Notes: a model not told the origin generated them from the letters alone. Numbered from the stretch's first letter, positions 1 through 9,000 are shown. The stretch is 64,000 bases of DNA from Planctomycetota bacterium (GCA_021776825.1 JAJFFG010000107.1:44038-108037), one strand, 5' to 3'. Translations and numbers: made by a program.

Positions 1-451
1 GGCGAGATCACCGCCGAGGGGGTGATTGGCGCCGGCCGCGTCGACGTGGAACTCTTGTTCCGGGCTCGGGCGCTCGGGCGCTCCGGGGCTCGCCGACGGA
101 CATTGACGGCCGCGACGCGCGAGTCTTCGCGCAGTTGGGTGCCGGGCAGCTGGAACTGCTGCACGAGGTCCAACTCGGCGACGAGCCGACCCAGGCGCAC
201 CGGTGCCCGCGGCGGGCCCGCGAGCGGATGGTCGAGCCGCGCGCGGGACTCGTCACGTCGGCGCGTTGGGATGGCGAACTCGCTCGGGTACCGAACTGCC
301 GCGCGGCTCGGCGGAGAGCTTCCACGTCCCGGTGCTCGACTTCGTGCCCGCGGCGCGGCGGCCTGCGCTCGCCGGTCTCCCCGCAGCGCCGCACAGTCGG
401 GCGAACTCACCGCTCTGGAGCGTTCTACGTTGGTCCCACGAGTTCGACTGA
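1..451 (+). pseudogene. possible decayed coding fragment
   Basis: No single frame explains this stretch. Coding-like peptide appears in frame 1 over about the first 100 bases, in frame 3 over roughly 105-290, and in frame 2 from about 260 to a TGA at 449-451, where the tail reads like an ordinary protein end (FHVPVLDFVPAARRPALAG). Two successive frame changes suggest a frameshifted remnant of a gene entering from the left edge. No family is recognisable, and the high GC content makes chance open frames common, so this is a weak call. Confidence 0.25.
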
Positions 452-638
452 CGGTGGCGGTCACGAGTCGCGGGTCGTACCGCGATTGCACACAGTCCGG
501 CCCGGCGGTCGGCGATCGACCGGCCGCCGATGTTCGTGCCCATCTCACGGGTATCGTCGGCCACTGAACGGAGCGAGGCCTGAGGGCGGCTCGCGAAGCA
601 TCGTCTCTTCTCAGCCAGGATTCTGAGAATTCGTGCGT

Positions 639-652
639 CGATTTCGAAATCG
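639..652. promoter_or_regulatory. perfect 14-bp palindrome upstream of the regulator
   Basis: CGATTTCGAAATCG is a perfect inverted repeat. It is AT-richer than its surroundings and lies about 50 bp before the leader ORF and 115 bp before the AraC-type regulator. The position and symmetry suit an operator for a dimeric regulator, possibly autoregulation. No experimental or comparative support is available here. The rest of 452-703 shows no gene. Confidence 0.3.
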
Positions 653-703
653 TCTGCATCTAGGAGGTAGGGAGCACAACGTCGCCGCTGATGCGGGAGG
701 AAC

Positions 704-766
704 ATGTCGGGGCCTCGCAGGCTTGACGGCATCGACTCGTTCTCCAATGGTGAAATGGAGAACTGA
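704..766 (+). CDS. 20-residue leader ORF preceding the regulator
   Basis: An ATG follows a good ribosome-binding site (GGGAGG, spacing 4-5) and opens a 20-codon frame, MSGPRRLDGIDSFSNGEMEN. It ends in TGA one base before the ATG of the next gene. The arrangement TGA-G-ATG suggests translational coupling, so the peptide may act as a leader. It is too short for the supplied ORF track. Its product has no recognisable function, and the ORF could be fortuitous. Confidence 0.35.
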   Translation: MSGPRRLDGIDSFSNGEMEN

Positions 767-767
767 G

Positions 768-1622
768 ATGGGTCAGCCGAGGAAGCCCCTCGACGCGCGC
801 GTGACGATCATTGGATGGGCTCCCGAGTTGCCGGCGCCGGCCCACACTCGGGATGTGATCAGTGTCCGAGAGTTCCTCGTGAACGGCCTGCTGCCACGTG
901 ACGTCTTGGTTCTCGGAGACGGCGCGCTTGCCAAACTACGCCCAGATGCCGTGCGAGCGAGGGTCGGTCTCACTGGGGAGACGGTCGTCTTGGTACCCGT
1001 CCGCTGCGATCCGTGCTCGGTCGCCCGCTGGGGGGAAGCGCTCCTGGGACCGGCGGTGAGCCCCGAGGAACTCGAAGGCACTCTCGAGCGAATGGGTGCG
1101 AGCCCGGTACGCCTGACGCTCAGCGCGTGGTGCGGCGCTGCGGGGATCGACGCGAGCGAGGACGCGCTGCAGCTCTTGGCGTTGGTCCCCACTCTGAACC
1201 GACTTCGTGCCAGCGACTGGTGCAGGGCGCTCGATTGCTCTCGCGACGCGCTACTTCGACGCTGCCGGTCGCATCTCGGGCGCACGCCGCGGAGTCTCCT
1301 CTGGTCGTACGTCACAGCGAACGTCGAACGCCTTCGAGGACGCCGTTGGTCGTACGAGCGGATTGCCGAGGTCCTCGGCTACGCAGACGGCTCCTCGCTC
1401 GCGCGGGCGATCCGGTCGCGGCGCGACTGGGTCGCATCCCTGCAAACTGTATCGAATCGGCTCCCGCCTGCACTCGACACCGGCCGAGATCCCCCGCAGC
1501 GTTGCTTCGTGCCGAACTCGCGGACGCCCGACGACCGAACTGCACACGAGCGTGCCGGCTGGCAGCCGCAGCGGGCTTGTGCCGCCGACTCGTCGACACG
1601 CGCTGGCACGCGTTCGAGATGA
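768..1622 (+). CDS. AraC-type HTH transcriptional regulator with receiver-like N-terminus
   Basis: A 284-residue protein. Residues about 9-95 (RVTIIGWAPELP onward) have the alternating hydrophobic strands of a receiver-like domain, but no clear phospho-acceptor aspartate pocket is visible. Residues about 188-220 (WSYERIAEVLGYADGSSLAR) match the second helix-turn-helix of AraC/XylS regulators. I chose the ATG at 768 because GGAG lies 7 bases upstream and the longer ORF-track start has no ribosome-binding site. The stop overlaps the next gene as ATGA, so the two are probably co-translated. It is likely to regulate the neighbouring paralog/toxin-like locus, though that is inference from position. 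Confidence 0.65.
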   Translation: MGQPRKPLDARVTIIGWAPELPAPAHTRDVISVREFLVNGLLPRDVLVLGDGALAKLRPDAVRARVGLTGETVVLVPVRCDPCSVARWGEALLGPAVSPEELEGTLERMGASPVRLTLSAWCGAAGIDASEDALQLLALVPTLNRLRASDWCRALDCSRDALLRRCRSHLGRTPRSLLWSYVTANVERLRGRRWSYERIAEVLGYADGSSLARAIRSRRDWVASLQTVSNRLPPALDTGRDPPQRCFVPNSRTPDDRTAHERAGWQPQRACAADSSTRAGTRSR

Positions 1623-2317
1623 CGCCGCGGCCCCGCACGAACCGAGGACTGTGGTCGACCCGTCGAGAGGTCGCCGCCACCGCTGACTCGTTCGCGCTCA
1701 TCTGGAACCGGTCGCTGCTCTCAGCAGTCGACGCGAGCGGTCGGCTGATCCTGGACACCGTGTTCGGCGGAGACGAAGAACTCGTATCGCGTCGTGGCCC
1801 GAAAGACGCATCGCTGGTTCAGCTGTCGTCCGAACTCGAGCAGCGTGGGATCTCGCTGGCTCCAGGACGCCTCCGCCGCATGGTGAAGCAGCACCTGATC
1901 CTGCGGGACCTTAGGGAGGGAACACCCGACGTCGAACTCGCGTGGCTCACGCCGAGCCACCTGGACGAAGTTGCCGCCTTGCCGGCCCCGCGGAGGCGTG
2001 TCCTCCTCCTCGATGCCGAAGCGCACTGCGACTCCGTGGCCGCGCTACGCGAGCGAGTGCGATCCATCCGGCCTCCGCGTCGTCGTGCGAGGCGGACTCT
2101 TCCGGCCGTGGCGACCGAGCCCAACGGGAGTGTCGTCTCGCTCCGCCTCACGGAAGTCGAGGCCTGTGAGGAGGCGCTTCGCGCAGCAGTCGCCCAGGTA
2201 CCGCTCGACGCCTCCGGCGAGAGGGAACCGCGCATCCGCGCGCTCGGAGTCGCGATCAGGTTGCGTGAACTGAGCGAGCGCATCGAGCGCCGTCTCAGCG
2301 GTGACGCAAGCGACTGA
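1619..2317 (+). CDS. hypothetical protein coupled to AraC-type regulator
   Basis: A 232-residue protein starting at an ATG that overlaps the regulator's stop (ATGA), a typical sign of translational coupling. The ORF track extends this frame upstream to 1013, but that part is a shadow of the regulator. The sequence is charged and helical (DASLVQLSSELEQRGISLAP; REPRIRALGVAIRLRELSER) with no signal peptide, membrane segment or recognised catalytic motif. A winged-helix-like stretch around residues 70-105 could bind DNA. Function unknown. The coupling suggests a partner or modulator of the regulator. Confidence 0.6.
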   Translation: MTPRPRTNRGLWSTRREVAATADSFALIWNRSLLSAVDASGRLILDTVFGGDEELVSRRGPKDASLVQLSSELEQRGISLAPGRLRRMVKQHLILRDLREGTPDVELAWLTPSHLDEVAALPAPRRRVLLLDAEAHCDSVAALRERVRSIRPPRRRARRTLPAVATEPNGSVVSLRLTEVEACEEALRAAVAQVPLDASGEREPRIRALGVAIRLRELSERIERRLSGDASD

Positions 2318-2347
2318 CGCCTGATCGGGCGCACCGCGGTTGGTCGG

Positions 2348-2373
2348 GAGATCTTCCGACGTCGGAAGATCTC
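2348..2373. terminator. 26-bp perfect palindrome between convergent genes
   Basis: The 26 bases starting GAGATCTTCCGAC are their own exact reverse complement. The element lies 31 bp after the + strand gene ending at 2317 and 29 bp after the end of the - strand gene at 2402-2761. As RNA it would form an 11-bp stem with an ACGT loop in either direction, so a bidirectional terminator is the simplest reading. There is no U-run, so intrinsic termination is not proven, and a symmetric protein-binding site is an alternative. Confidence 0.55.
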
Positions 2374-2401
2374 GCGGCCGACGGCCGCTCGCGCAACGCA
2401 G

Positions 2402-2761
2402 TTAGCGCAGGATGCCCTCGGCCCACGTGCTGCAGATCGCCAGGGTTCCGGTGAGGCGGACGCGCACACGGAACCAGCGCAGCCGGAACGCGAAGTTGAC
2501 GAGGAACGTCTGGTCCTCGCCCGGGTCGATGGCTCGCGCTACAGAGCTCTGCGGATGCCATTCCTCGGCGTCGAGGGACTCTTCGAAGTACGCGCTGTAG
2601 GTCGGGTCGGGGTCAGTGGATTGAACCTCACCGCGCCAGAGCACCATCTGGGCGGTGCCGAAGCGGGAGACGTCGACCGGCAACGTCGTGAAGTCGGTGG
2701 CCCCGCCGACGAGCGTTGTGAAGCGCGGGAACAGGATCAAGTTGGACTCGGCGCCTGCCAT
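2402..2761 (-). CDS. small beta-rich paralog family protein (copy 1, opposite strand)
   Basis: A 119-residue protein of unknown function and the first of four paralogs in the window. All share an N-terminal LxxxPRFTTLVG-type motif, a central WRG, an F/E-x-S-x-D-x-x-W segment and a C-terminal RWFRVRV strand followed by a W-containing end. Here these read FPRFTTLVG, LWRGEV, EESLDAEEW and RLRWFRVRVRL. The alternating pattern suggests a compact beta-sandwich. There is no signal peptide or membrane segment. The gene is divergent from the other three copies. A phage decoration or tail-accessory role is conceivable but not shown. Confidence 0.75.
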   Translation of the reverse strand: MAGAESNLILFPRFTTLVGGATDFTTLPVDVSRFGTAQMVLWRGEVQSTDPDPTYSAYFEESLDAEEWHPQSSVARAIDPGEDQTFLVNFAFRLRWFRVRVRLTGTLAICSTWAEGILR

Positions 2762-2978
2762 GCCGGGGCTCCTTGGGTCGTGACCTCAGACGGGCGGACG
2801 GTAGTGCGCGCGCGGCATGGGTGTCAACGCGACCTGGCACTTGTGACTCACGGTGCACGATGCGGCAACCCCGTCTTGGCAGGTCGGGTTGTGCGCACTT
2901 GCGGCGCGTCCTACGCTCCCCGCCCCTCACGTGAGGGAGTTGACTGCGCGACGCGAGATGAACGGGGAGGAGGTCACG
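2762..2978. promoter_or_regulatory. divergent intergenic region between paralog copies
   Basis: These 217 bases separate two divergently transcribed members of the same family and must hold both promoters. The right part contains a strong ribosome-binding site (GGGGAGGAGG) for the gene at 2979. I could not pick -35/-10 boxes with confidence in this GC-rich sequence. Confidence 0.35.
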
Positions 2979-3335
2979 ATGGCGGAGATCACCGAACGTC
3001 TCGTTCTTGTGCCGCGCTTCACGACGCTCGGGGCAACCGGCGTCTTCTACTTCAAGCCCATCAACGTGCGCGCCTACTACGCGGCGAACGTCACGGCGTG
3101 GCGGGGGCGACCGCGTGGAACGTCGGTCGATCTAACGATCGACATGCAGGCGTCGTACGACCTCGTCAACTGGGATGACTGGGGCGGCTCGCTCGACCCG
3201 AGCGCCGACGACGAGCAGACCGAGCTTCTCACGATCGACCGCGAGTGGTTGCGCGTGAGGGTCACGATCACGGGCAGCGACTCGGTCGCCAACACCATCT
3301 GGGTGGTTGGCGAGTTCACGGCGCGCGAGAACTAG
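2979..3335 (+). CDS. small beta-rich paralog family protein (copy 2)
   Basis: A 118-residue member of the local paralog family, with VLVPRFTTLG near the N-terminus, AWRGRP in the middle, MQASYDLVNWDDW, and REWLRVRVTITG close to the end. I chose the ATG at 2979 because GGGGAGGAGG lies 6 bases upstream; the ORF-track start at 2853 has no such site. It begins a run of + strand genes (2979-4626) with short spacers and similar ribosome-binding sites. Cytoplasmic or assembled outside by an unknown route; no signal peptide. Function unknown. Confidence 0.75.
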   Translation: MAEITERLVLVPRFTTLGATGVFYFKPINVRAYYAANVTAWRGRPRGTSVDLTIDMQASYDLVNWDDWGGSLDPSADDEQTELLTIDREWLRVRVTITGSDSVANTIWVVGEFTAREN

Positions 3336-3357
3336 AGCAGAACGAGGAGGAGCGGTG

Positions 3358-3747
3358 ATGCGTGGCGAGAGCAGCCTGATCGACGGGACCGGCCGGAGTG
3401 CCAATCGCGCAGAGGTGACCGACCGCTCAGCGCTAACGGTCGAGGCGAAGCCTAGCCCCGCCACCACGTCGATCGTGAACGACACCGTCGGCGTGACGTC
3501 GCAGAAGCTGTTCTCGCTCGACGAGTTCAACGCCAACGCACTGCAACTTCAGAATCAGAGTGGCACCAACGCCCTGTACATCCGCTTCGGAACCACAGCG
3601 GCGACGAACACCGATTGGATGATCCCGCCGGGCGGCACATACCAACTCCCTGGCGGAGTGCGCTGGGAGGGCCAGGTCCAGGCGATTTCGGCAGGAGCCG
3701 GCACGCCCGTGACCGCCATCATCTGGCGCGGCGAAGACGAGGACTGA
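3358..3747 (+). CDS. hypothetical 129-residue beta-rich protein in the paralog run
   Basis: Start at ATG 3358 with GAGGAG 5 bases upstream. The N-terminal third is polar and probably flexible. From residue about 40 the sequence is beta-rich (LFSLDEFNANALQLQNQSGT, ALYIRFGTTA, MIPPGGTYQLPGGVRWEGQV), resembling small structural or decoration proteins that end in a jelly-roll-like fold. It is not a member of the four-copy family but sits inside the same run, 22 bp after copy 2 and 50 bp before copy 3, so it is probably an operon partner. Function unknown. Confidence 0.7.
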   Translation: MRGESSLIDGTGRSANRAEVTDRSALTVEAKPSPATTSIVNDTVGVTSQKLFSLDEFNANALQLQNQSGTNALYIRFGTTAATNTDWMIPPGGTYQLPGGVRWEGQVQAISAGAGTPVTAIIWRGEDED

Positions 3748-3797
3748 TCGCGTGCTCCACCAGACCGGGACTGCCCGCACGATGAACGGAGGCTCCC

Positions 3798-4175
3798 ATG
3801 AAGGGTGAGATGGTTCCCCTGATCCTGATTCCGCGCTACACGACGTACGTCGGCAATCAGGACGAGGGCTTCCCGAGCGTCCCGATGGAGATGACCGCGT
3901 ACGAAGACGGCGAGGTCGTCTTCTGGCGTGGTGAGCTCCTTACATCTGGCGGAGTGACGCCGGACGTGCGCTTCCACTTGGAAGCATCGATGGATGCCGT
4001 CGCGTGGACGCCCATCAGCACCGGTGCGACCGGCATGCCGATCCCGGCCAAGACTCCCGTCAGTGTCGGGGTCGGCTTCTCGAAGAAGTGGTTCCGCGTG
4101 CGCACCGTCCTCTACGGCAACGAGGCCACCGTGAGCTGCTGGGCCATCGGTCAAGTCAACACGCGCGTCACCTGA
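3798..4175 (+). CDS. small beta-rich paralog family protein (copy 3)
   Basis: A 125-residue paralog with ILIPRYTTYVGN at residues 10-21, VFWRGEL, EASMDAVAWTPI and KKWFRVRTVLYG. The ribosome-binding site GGAGG lies 6 bases before the ATG, in the sequence context CGGAGGCTCCC that is nearly repeated before copy 4. No secretion signal. As for the other copies, the conserved aromatic and WRG positions suggest conserved folding or a shared interface. Different loops could give different binding specificity, which is inference. Confidence 0.75.
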   Translation: MKGEMVPLILIPRYTTYVGNQDEGFPSVPMEMTAYEDGEVVFWRGELLTSGGVTPDVRFHLEASMDAVAWTPISTGATGMPIPAKTPVSVGVGFSKKWFRVRTVLYGNEATVSCWAIGQVNTRVT

Positions 4176-4257
4176 CGAGTTCCAAGCGATTGCGTCGCAG
4201 AGAGCGGCGCGACCGCACACCCACGATCCCCCACGACCCACACCTCCGGAGGCTGCG

Positions 4258-4626
4258 ATGGCAGGCGAGTTCGTTCCCCTTGTGATGATTCCCCGATACA
4301 CGTCCCTGATCGGCCAGCCCACTGGCGGCTTCACGACGATTGGCATGGATACGTCGGACTACTCGAAGGCGTACGTCAACACGTTCATGGGCCCGCTCGC
4401 GGGCGCGAGCGGCGCGGTCACGATCGCATTCCAGGAGTCGACGGACCAGACCAACTGGACGACGTGCTCCGGCGTGAGTGACACCGAGGACCTGACCGAG
4501 AACGGCGAGGTGCAGTACACGCCATCGCTGTCGAAGCGTTGGTTCCGTCTGCGCGTCACGTACGCAAGCAGTAGCAACTCGGCGACGTTCTGGTCGATGG
4601 GCTACCTCGAGCGGCGCGAGTCCTGA
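4258..4626 (+). CDS. small beta-rich paralog family protein (copy 4)
   Basis: A 122-residue paralog with VMIPRYTSLIGQ, a TFMGPL replacing the usual WRG, QESTDQTNWTTC and KRWFRLRVTYAS. It is closest in layout to copy 3, and the two start alike (MxGExVPLxxIPRYT). The ribosome-binding site is GGAGG with 6-base spacing. The ORF is followed after 84 bp by the Gly-rich gene. Function unknown. Confidence 0.75.
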   Translation: MAGEFVPLVMIPRYTSLIGQPTGGFTTIGMDTSDYSKAYVNTFMGPLAGASGAVTIAFQESTDQTNWTTCSGVSDTEDLTENGEVQYTPSLSKRWFRLRVTYASSSNSATFWSMGYLERRES

Positions 4627-4710
4627 CCGACTGATCTGCTGGTCGATCCAAGCTGAGCACCGGCCGCATCGCTGGAACTCGGCCTCACGCCAAGACTCGA
4701 AAGGCGAGGT

Positions 4711-5979
4711 GTGCCTCCTCCCATTGCTCCGACGACTCTGCTCGCACCTCCTGGCTCGGTCGTACCGCTTGGGGATGTCGAGTCGATTTCGGTACGCGCC
4801 GGTGGCGACATCCAGGCCGGCGACTTGTCGATCGGCGGGAAGGGCGGAGGCGGCGATGGTGCCGCGCCGAGTGAGGACACCGCCGAGACGCCGCCCCAGG
4901 CGAGCGGGGGCTTCTCGGCCGCGGGCCCGGGCGCGCACAGCACCAACGGCGCCGGCACCGCGTCGAGCGGAGATGCGGGGCAGAGCGGTGGCATCGGAGG
5001 TGACGGCGGTCCCGGACGCGCCGGAGCTGCTGGCAGCGTGGGCGGGGCTGGGGCGGCTGGCGGACCACCCGGTTCTCCCACGACGAAGAGCGCGAAGCCG
5101 AGCAGCGCGCCCGCCGGGGACGACGGGCTGAAGGCGGCCGGTTCCGATGCGACGACCTCCGATGCGACGCCGGAGGACTCGGCTGGGTGCGAGGGCTGCG
5201 ACTGCAAGTGCGTCCCCGTCGCCGTTACGCCAGCGGAGACCACGCCTACCGAGCCGTTTGACTTCCCAAGGGCCGAGCATCGTCGCAGCGCGATTACACC
5301 GGTCGAGACGGTTCTCGTGGCGGTGGCGGAGGACACGCATCCGGGGCTCGTGGAGCGAACCGACGCGCCGGGTCGGCCCGCGCGCATCGCTCAGCTCAGC
5401 AATGCAATCCTCACAGCGACCGCCCCCGCCTCGTCGCCGATGCAACTCGCTCTCACGTCGCCCGCATCCGGCGGTTGGTTCGGCAGCCCCGCGGTCGCGG
5501 ACGCCATTGACGCCGGACTCGGATCGTCTCCTGGCGGAGTGATCGTTGGCGGTGGTCTCATCCCGGCTGGAGGGCATGCCGCGGATGGCAAGCGGCGCTC
5601 GAATGGTCCGCTCGGCGGCGGGACACCAATCGGCGGTGGGGCACCCATCGGTGGCGGTGGCGGCGACGACGAGGACGAGGAGGGCGGAGGCGGCGGTGGC
5701 AAGGGCGGCCTGGGAGGCGGGCCAGTGTTCGACGGCGATGCTGGGTCGCCGTCACGGGCCGTCGCGTCGAGCCGACCTGGCCTGCAGCTCGATCGCAGTC
5801 GTGCGCCGAGTCCCTCGGTAGCCGCCGGGTCGCCCGCGCGAGCCGCGCCGGTCCGAGGCGCCACCGGTAACGCTGCTCGACCTATGCGACCGAGGAGCGT
5901 GGTATTCTCTGATGATGCGGTCGCGAGGGGGACCTTCCGACGCTACCGAACAACGCGCGAGATGATGGGACTCCCGTGA
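4711..5979 (+). CDS. low-complexity Gly/Ala/Pro-rich 422-residue protein
   Basis: The frame opens at GTG 4711, with AAGG 6 bases upstream. Residues about 30-130 and 280-350 are Gly-rich and low in complexity, with a central acidic tract (GGGGDDEDEEGG). A small Cys cluster (CEGCDCKC) sits near residue 160. No signal peptide is evident. The composition resembles flexible linker, sheath or adhesive regions rather than an enzyme. The frame is the same as that of the 1417-residue gene downstream, and only the TGA at 5977-5979 and 38 further codons separate them, so the two could once have been, or still be, one product. Confidence 0.6.
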   Translation: MPPPIAPTTLLAPPGSVVPLGDVESISVRAGGDIQAGDLSIGGKGGGGDGAAPSEDTAETPPQASGGFSAAGPGAHSTNGAGTASSGDAGQSGGIGGDGGPGRAGAAGSVGGAGAAGGPPGSPTTKSAKPSSAPAGDDGLKAAGSDATTSDATPEDSAGCEGCDCKCVPVAVTPAETTPTEPFDFPRAEHRRSAITPVETVLVAVAEDTHPGLVERTDAPGRPARIAQLSNAILTATAPASSPMQLALTSPASGGWFGSPAVADAIDAGLGSSPGGVIVGGGLIPAGGHAADGKRRSNGPLGGGTPIGGGAPIGGGGGDDEDEEGGGGGGKGGLGGGPVFDGDAGSPSRAVASSRPGLQLDRSRAPSPSVAAGSPARAAPVRGATGNAARPMRPRSVVFSDDAVARGTFRRYRTTREMMGLP

Positions 5980-6035
5980 CCCACCACGCCATTCGGTGCC
6001 CGTGCGGCACAAGAGTCCGGATTCAGACACACTGA
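5976..6035 (+). CDS. 19-residue ORF overlapping the stop of the Gly-rich gene
   Basis: A GTG overlaps the preceding TGA as GTGA and opens 19 codons, MTHHAIRCPCGTRVRIQTH, before TGA. The peptide looks like the start of a zinc-ribbon protein (IRCPCG), a common planctomycete N-terminus. It may be a coupled leader or the true N-terminus of the large downstream protein, cut off by a frameshift. Too short to be sure. Confidence 0.25.
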   Translation: MTHHAIRCPCGTRVRIQTH

Positions 6036-6093
6036 CATCACTCGCTCGCCGTTCCCGGCACACGATCTGCCCCTCCCCCTGAGCCAGGCCGGA

Positions 6094-9000
6094 GTGGCGC
6101 CGGCAGGACTGCTCCACCGCGTCTCAGCGACGGCATCCGCACCCAGCAACGCGCTGCGGGGCCTCGGAGCGAGCACCCAGGTCGAGGACGCGCAGACCCT
6201 CTCGCTCGCGCCACTGATCGACATCGAACCGGTGCGCCCGCCGTCCCCGCCACCGCCCGGATCCTCTGCGGCGGGACTGAGTATCCCGTTCGGCGACTCG
6301 CCCGTGGCAAACGCGCGCTTCGATGCGGGCTTCGAACTCCCCGCCTCGACGGGGAAACTCCGTCAGCTTGCGCCGATGCGATCCGTCGTCCCGTCGAGGT
6401 CGTCGACGCTCGGCGCGGAGATTCAGCGATTGATGGGAGGCCGCCGACCCGGCGAGGTGGCGGTCCCCGCCGTCGGGTCTCACTCGCCGGCGGGCGCCGC
6501 CGGATCGCCACAGTCTGCAGCGTTCGGGGATTCCCCGACTCCGAGTGCGCGACTTGACTCCGGGTTCTCACTCCCCGCCCCGACTGGGAAGCTCCGACAG
6601 CTCGCGCCCACGCGGTCGATCGGGACCTCACGCTCTGCTGCGCTCGGCGCCGAGCTACAGAGGCTCACGGGCGGTCGACAGCCCGGCGACGTCCGTGTCT
6701 CCGCCCCGACGCATGGTGGCGTCGCGCGCCCGACCGCCTCGCCAGGCAGCCGGCCCTCGGCTGGATCGACCGCAGGCGCGCCGTCCACCGATCCACTCTC
6801 AGGGATTCGCGGGAGGGGCGGAGCGGCGTCCGCGAGCCCAACGGGTTCCGGAGCGTCATCTGCGAGCCGACTCGCGGGAGCCCTGGGCGCCCTGGGCGCG
6901 CCGGCGTTCGCCGGACGCGCTGGAGGCAAGGGCGGCGGCGGGACCAGCGACTTCAACAAACTCGTCCACGGTCTCGCCAATCAACTCGAGGGCAAGAACT
7001 TCGGAGATGGCATGCCATCCAAGTTCACTCTCATCCGCGATCCTGACACGAGCGCTGATCCTGATAACCCAATGCCGCTGGAGGACAGCGTACGCGGCAG
7101 CCTGGGGGAACAGGGTGTGAAGCGCGCCCACGAGGCAGCGCAGCGCGCGGTGACCGAGCGAGAGCGAAACGCTCGGCGGTCCGAACGGCGCGCCGAGAGG
7201 CGTGGTCCGGCGTGGAGAAGACGCGACGCGCGGAACCGGAGGAGTGACGCGCGGAAACGGGCACGCAGACGCTCCCTGCTGTCGCCAACCAATCGCCGCG
7301 CCGTCGGACGCGAGAACGGTCGAGCTACTCAGAGCGCGGCGCTCAAGAAGATTGCCGATCTGACTGCGCCGCCGCCGCCGCCGACGTCCTCACGACCGCC
7401 GCTGCCTAAGCCGCGTCGCGGCACCTCTGCGTACGTCTTCGGTCGGCACGGCCCCAAGCCCCTGTCGATCGGCTCGCGCGCTGATCCCGATGATGCCTCC
7501 GCCGGCGGGAAGAAAAAGCCCAGCGACTCGGATCGCCGCAAGAAGCGAACCGTCCTGGGCGGGCAAATCAAGGACGGCAAGGCGCAGACGAAGAAGGCGA
7601 TTGCCGCCGCCACACAGATGATCAAGGGTCTGAAGACGGAGATCAAGAACACAGACGACCGGGATAAGAAGCGCCAACTCGAGCAAGAGGTGAAGGGCCT
7701 TGAGAGCACAGTCGACAAACTCAAGGACGCGGGTGACACGTACCACGACGCCGAGAACAAGCGAGTTCCCGGCCTGATCGATGGTGAGGACGGGGCTGAG
7801 GCGAAGACCGGCGAAGCGGATAAGGCGCTTGCCGAGGCGACTGCTCTACTGGCGTTCTACGCGTACCTCAAGCAGGAGGTTCCCAGTCCACCTTTCTTCT
7901 TTCCCCCCATGTTCGGCGGCCTCCAGTTGGGCGAGTGGGCCCTTCGGATGTGGAGGCTGTGGCTGCAGGCGACGGGCGTTGTCGAGACGGTGTCGTCAAA
8001 CATCACGCCGGAGGAACTGCCCGGGCCGCTTCTCAACCTCCTCGGAGATTTGGGCGTCGTGCCGGCGGGCACTGATGGTTCCGAGCCCGACGTTGCCGCC
8101 GGCTGCGAGCATTGCAAGCGGCCTGACTCGTGCCCGAAGCCTCACAAGTGGGTGTGCACGAAGACCGACCGGAAGGAGGACCCCGAGAAGAAGAAAGAGA
8201 AGTTGAAGAAGAAGAAGAAGAAGAAGGACGGGGGGGGGGGCGGTGACCCGAGCGGAGGTGGAGGCAATCGAACAGATGGATCGGTAGCGGGCATCGACAG
8301 CGGCAAGACGAACTCCGCCCAGCGAGCAAGTGACGAATCCACCGAGACGTCCGAGGAACGCATCGCGAGAGTTGCGCGCGATCTTCTGTCGCGAGCGTCC
8401 AGCCTAGACTCAGCGATCGCCGACACGATCGCCGCTACGGCAGGAAACGCGCCGAACGAGGCTCCCTCCCTCTCTGAGCTAGCGCGTGCTGTCGTCAAGC
8501 GGTCCCTGCAGCGACTCCCAGAAAACCTCCAAGCACTCTTCAGCGACAAGCTTCTGCGGGAGTTGACAAAGAGGCCGGAGATCCGCCTTCGCATCCTCCG
8601 AGTTCTCGACGACGCCGACCGCATCTCCCTGCGAGATGAATGGATGGTGAGTGAACTGAGTGAACTTCTTGAGCGTGGCAGAGAGATTGATGCGCTTGAG
8701 ATGGCCGGACTGTTCGCACACGAACTTGTGACGCGCTCTCTCAAGCTCGAAGTGGCGGAACTCGAGGTCGCAGCGGAGGTGCTTGAGACGGTGCTGGAGT
8801 CCGCCGGGCTGCCCCCAGCGCGCCGACTTGCCGCCGCCTATGGAGCCAACGATGACCCGCTCGACCGGGTGCTGGGCGCAGCGAGTCTAGTCAAGGCAGG
8901 TCTATCGTCGCGCTTCGGAGAGAGATCGTCGGGCAGGGCTGGCGAACTCGTGACCTCGGCGCTCGTGAATGCGGTCGTCGAGTTCTCGAACGCCGCCGAT

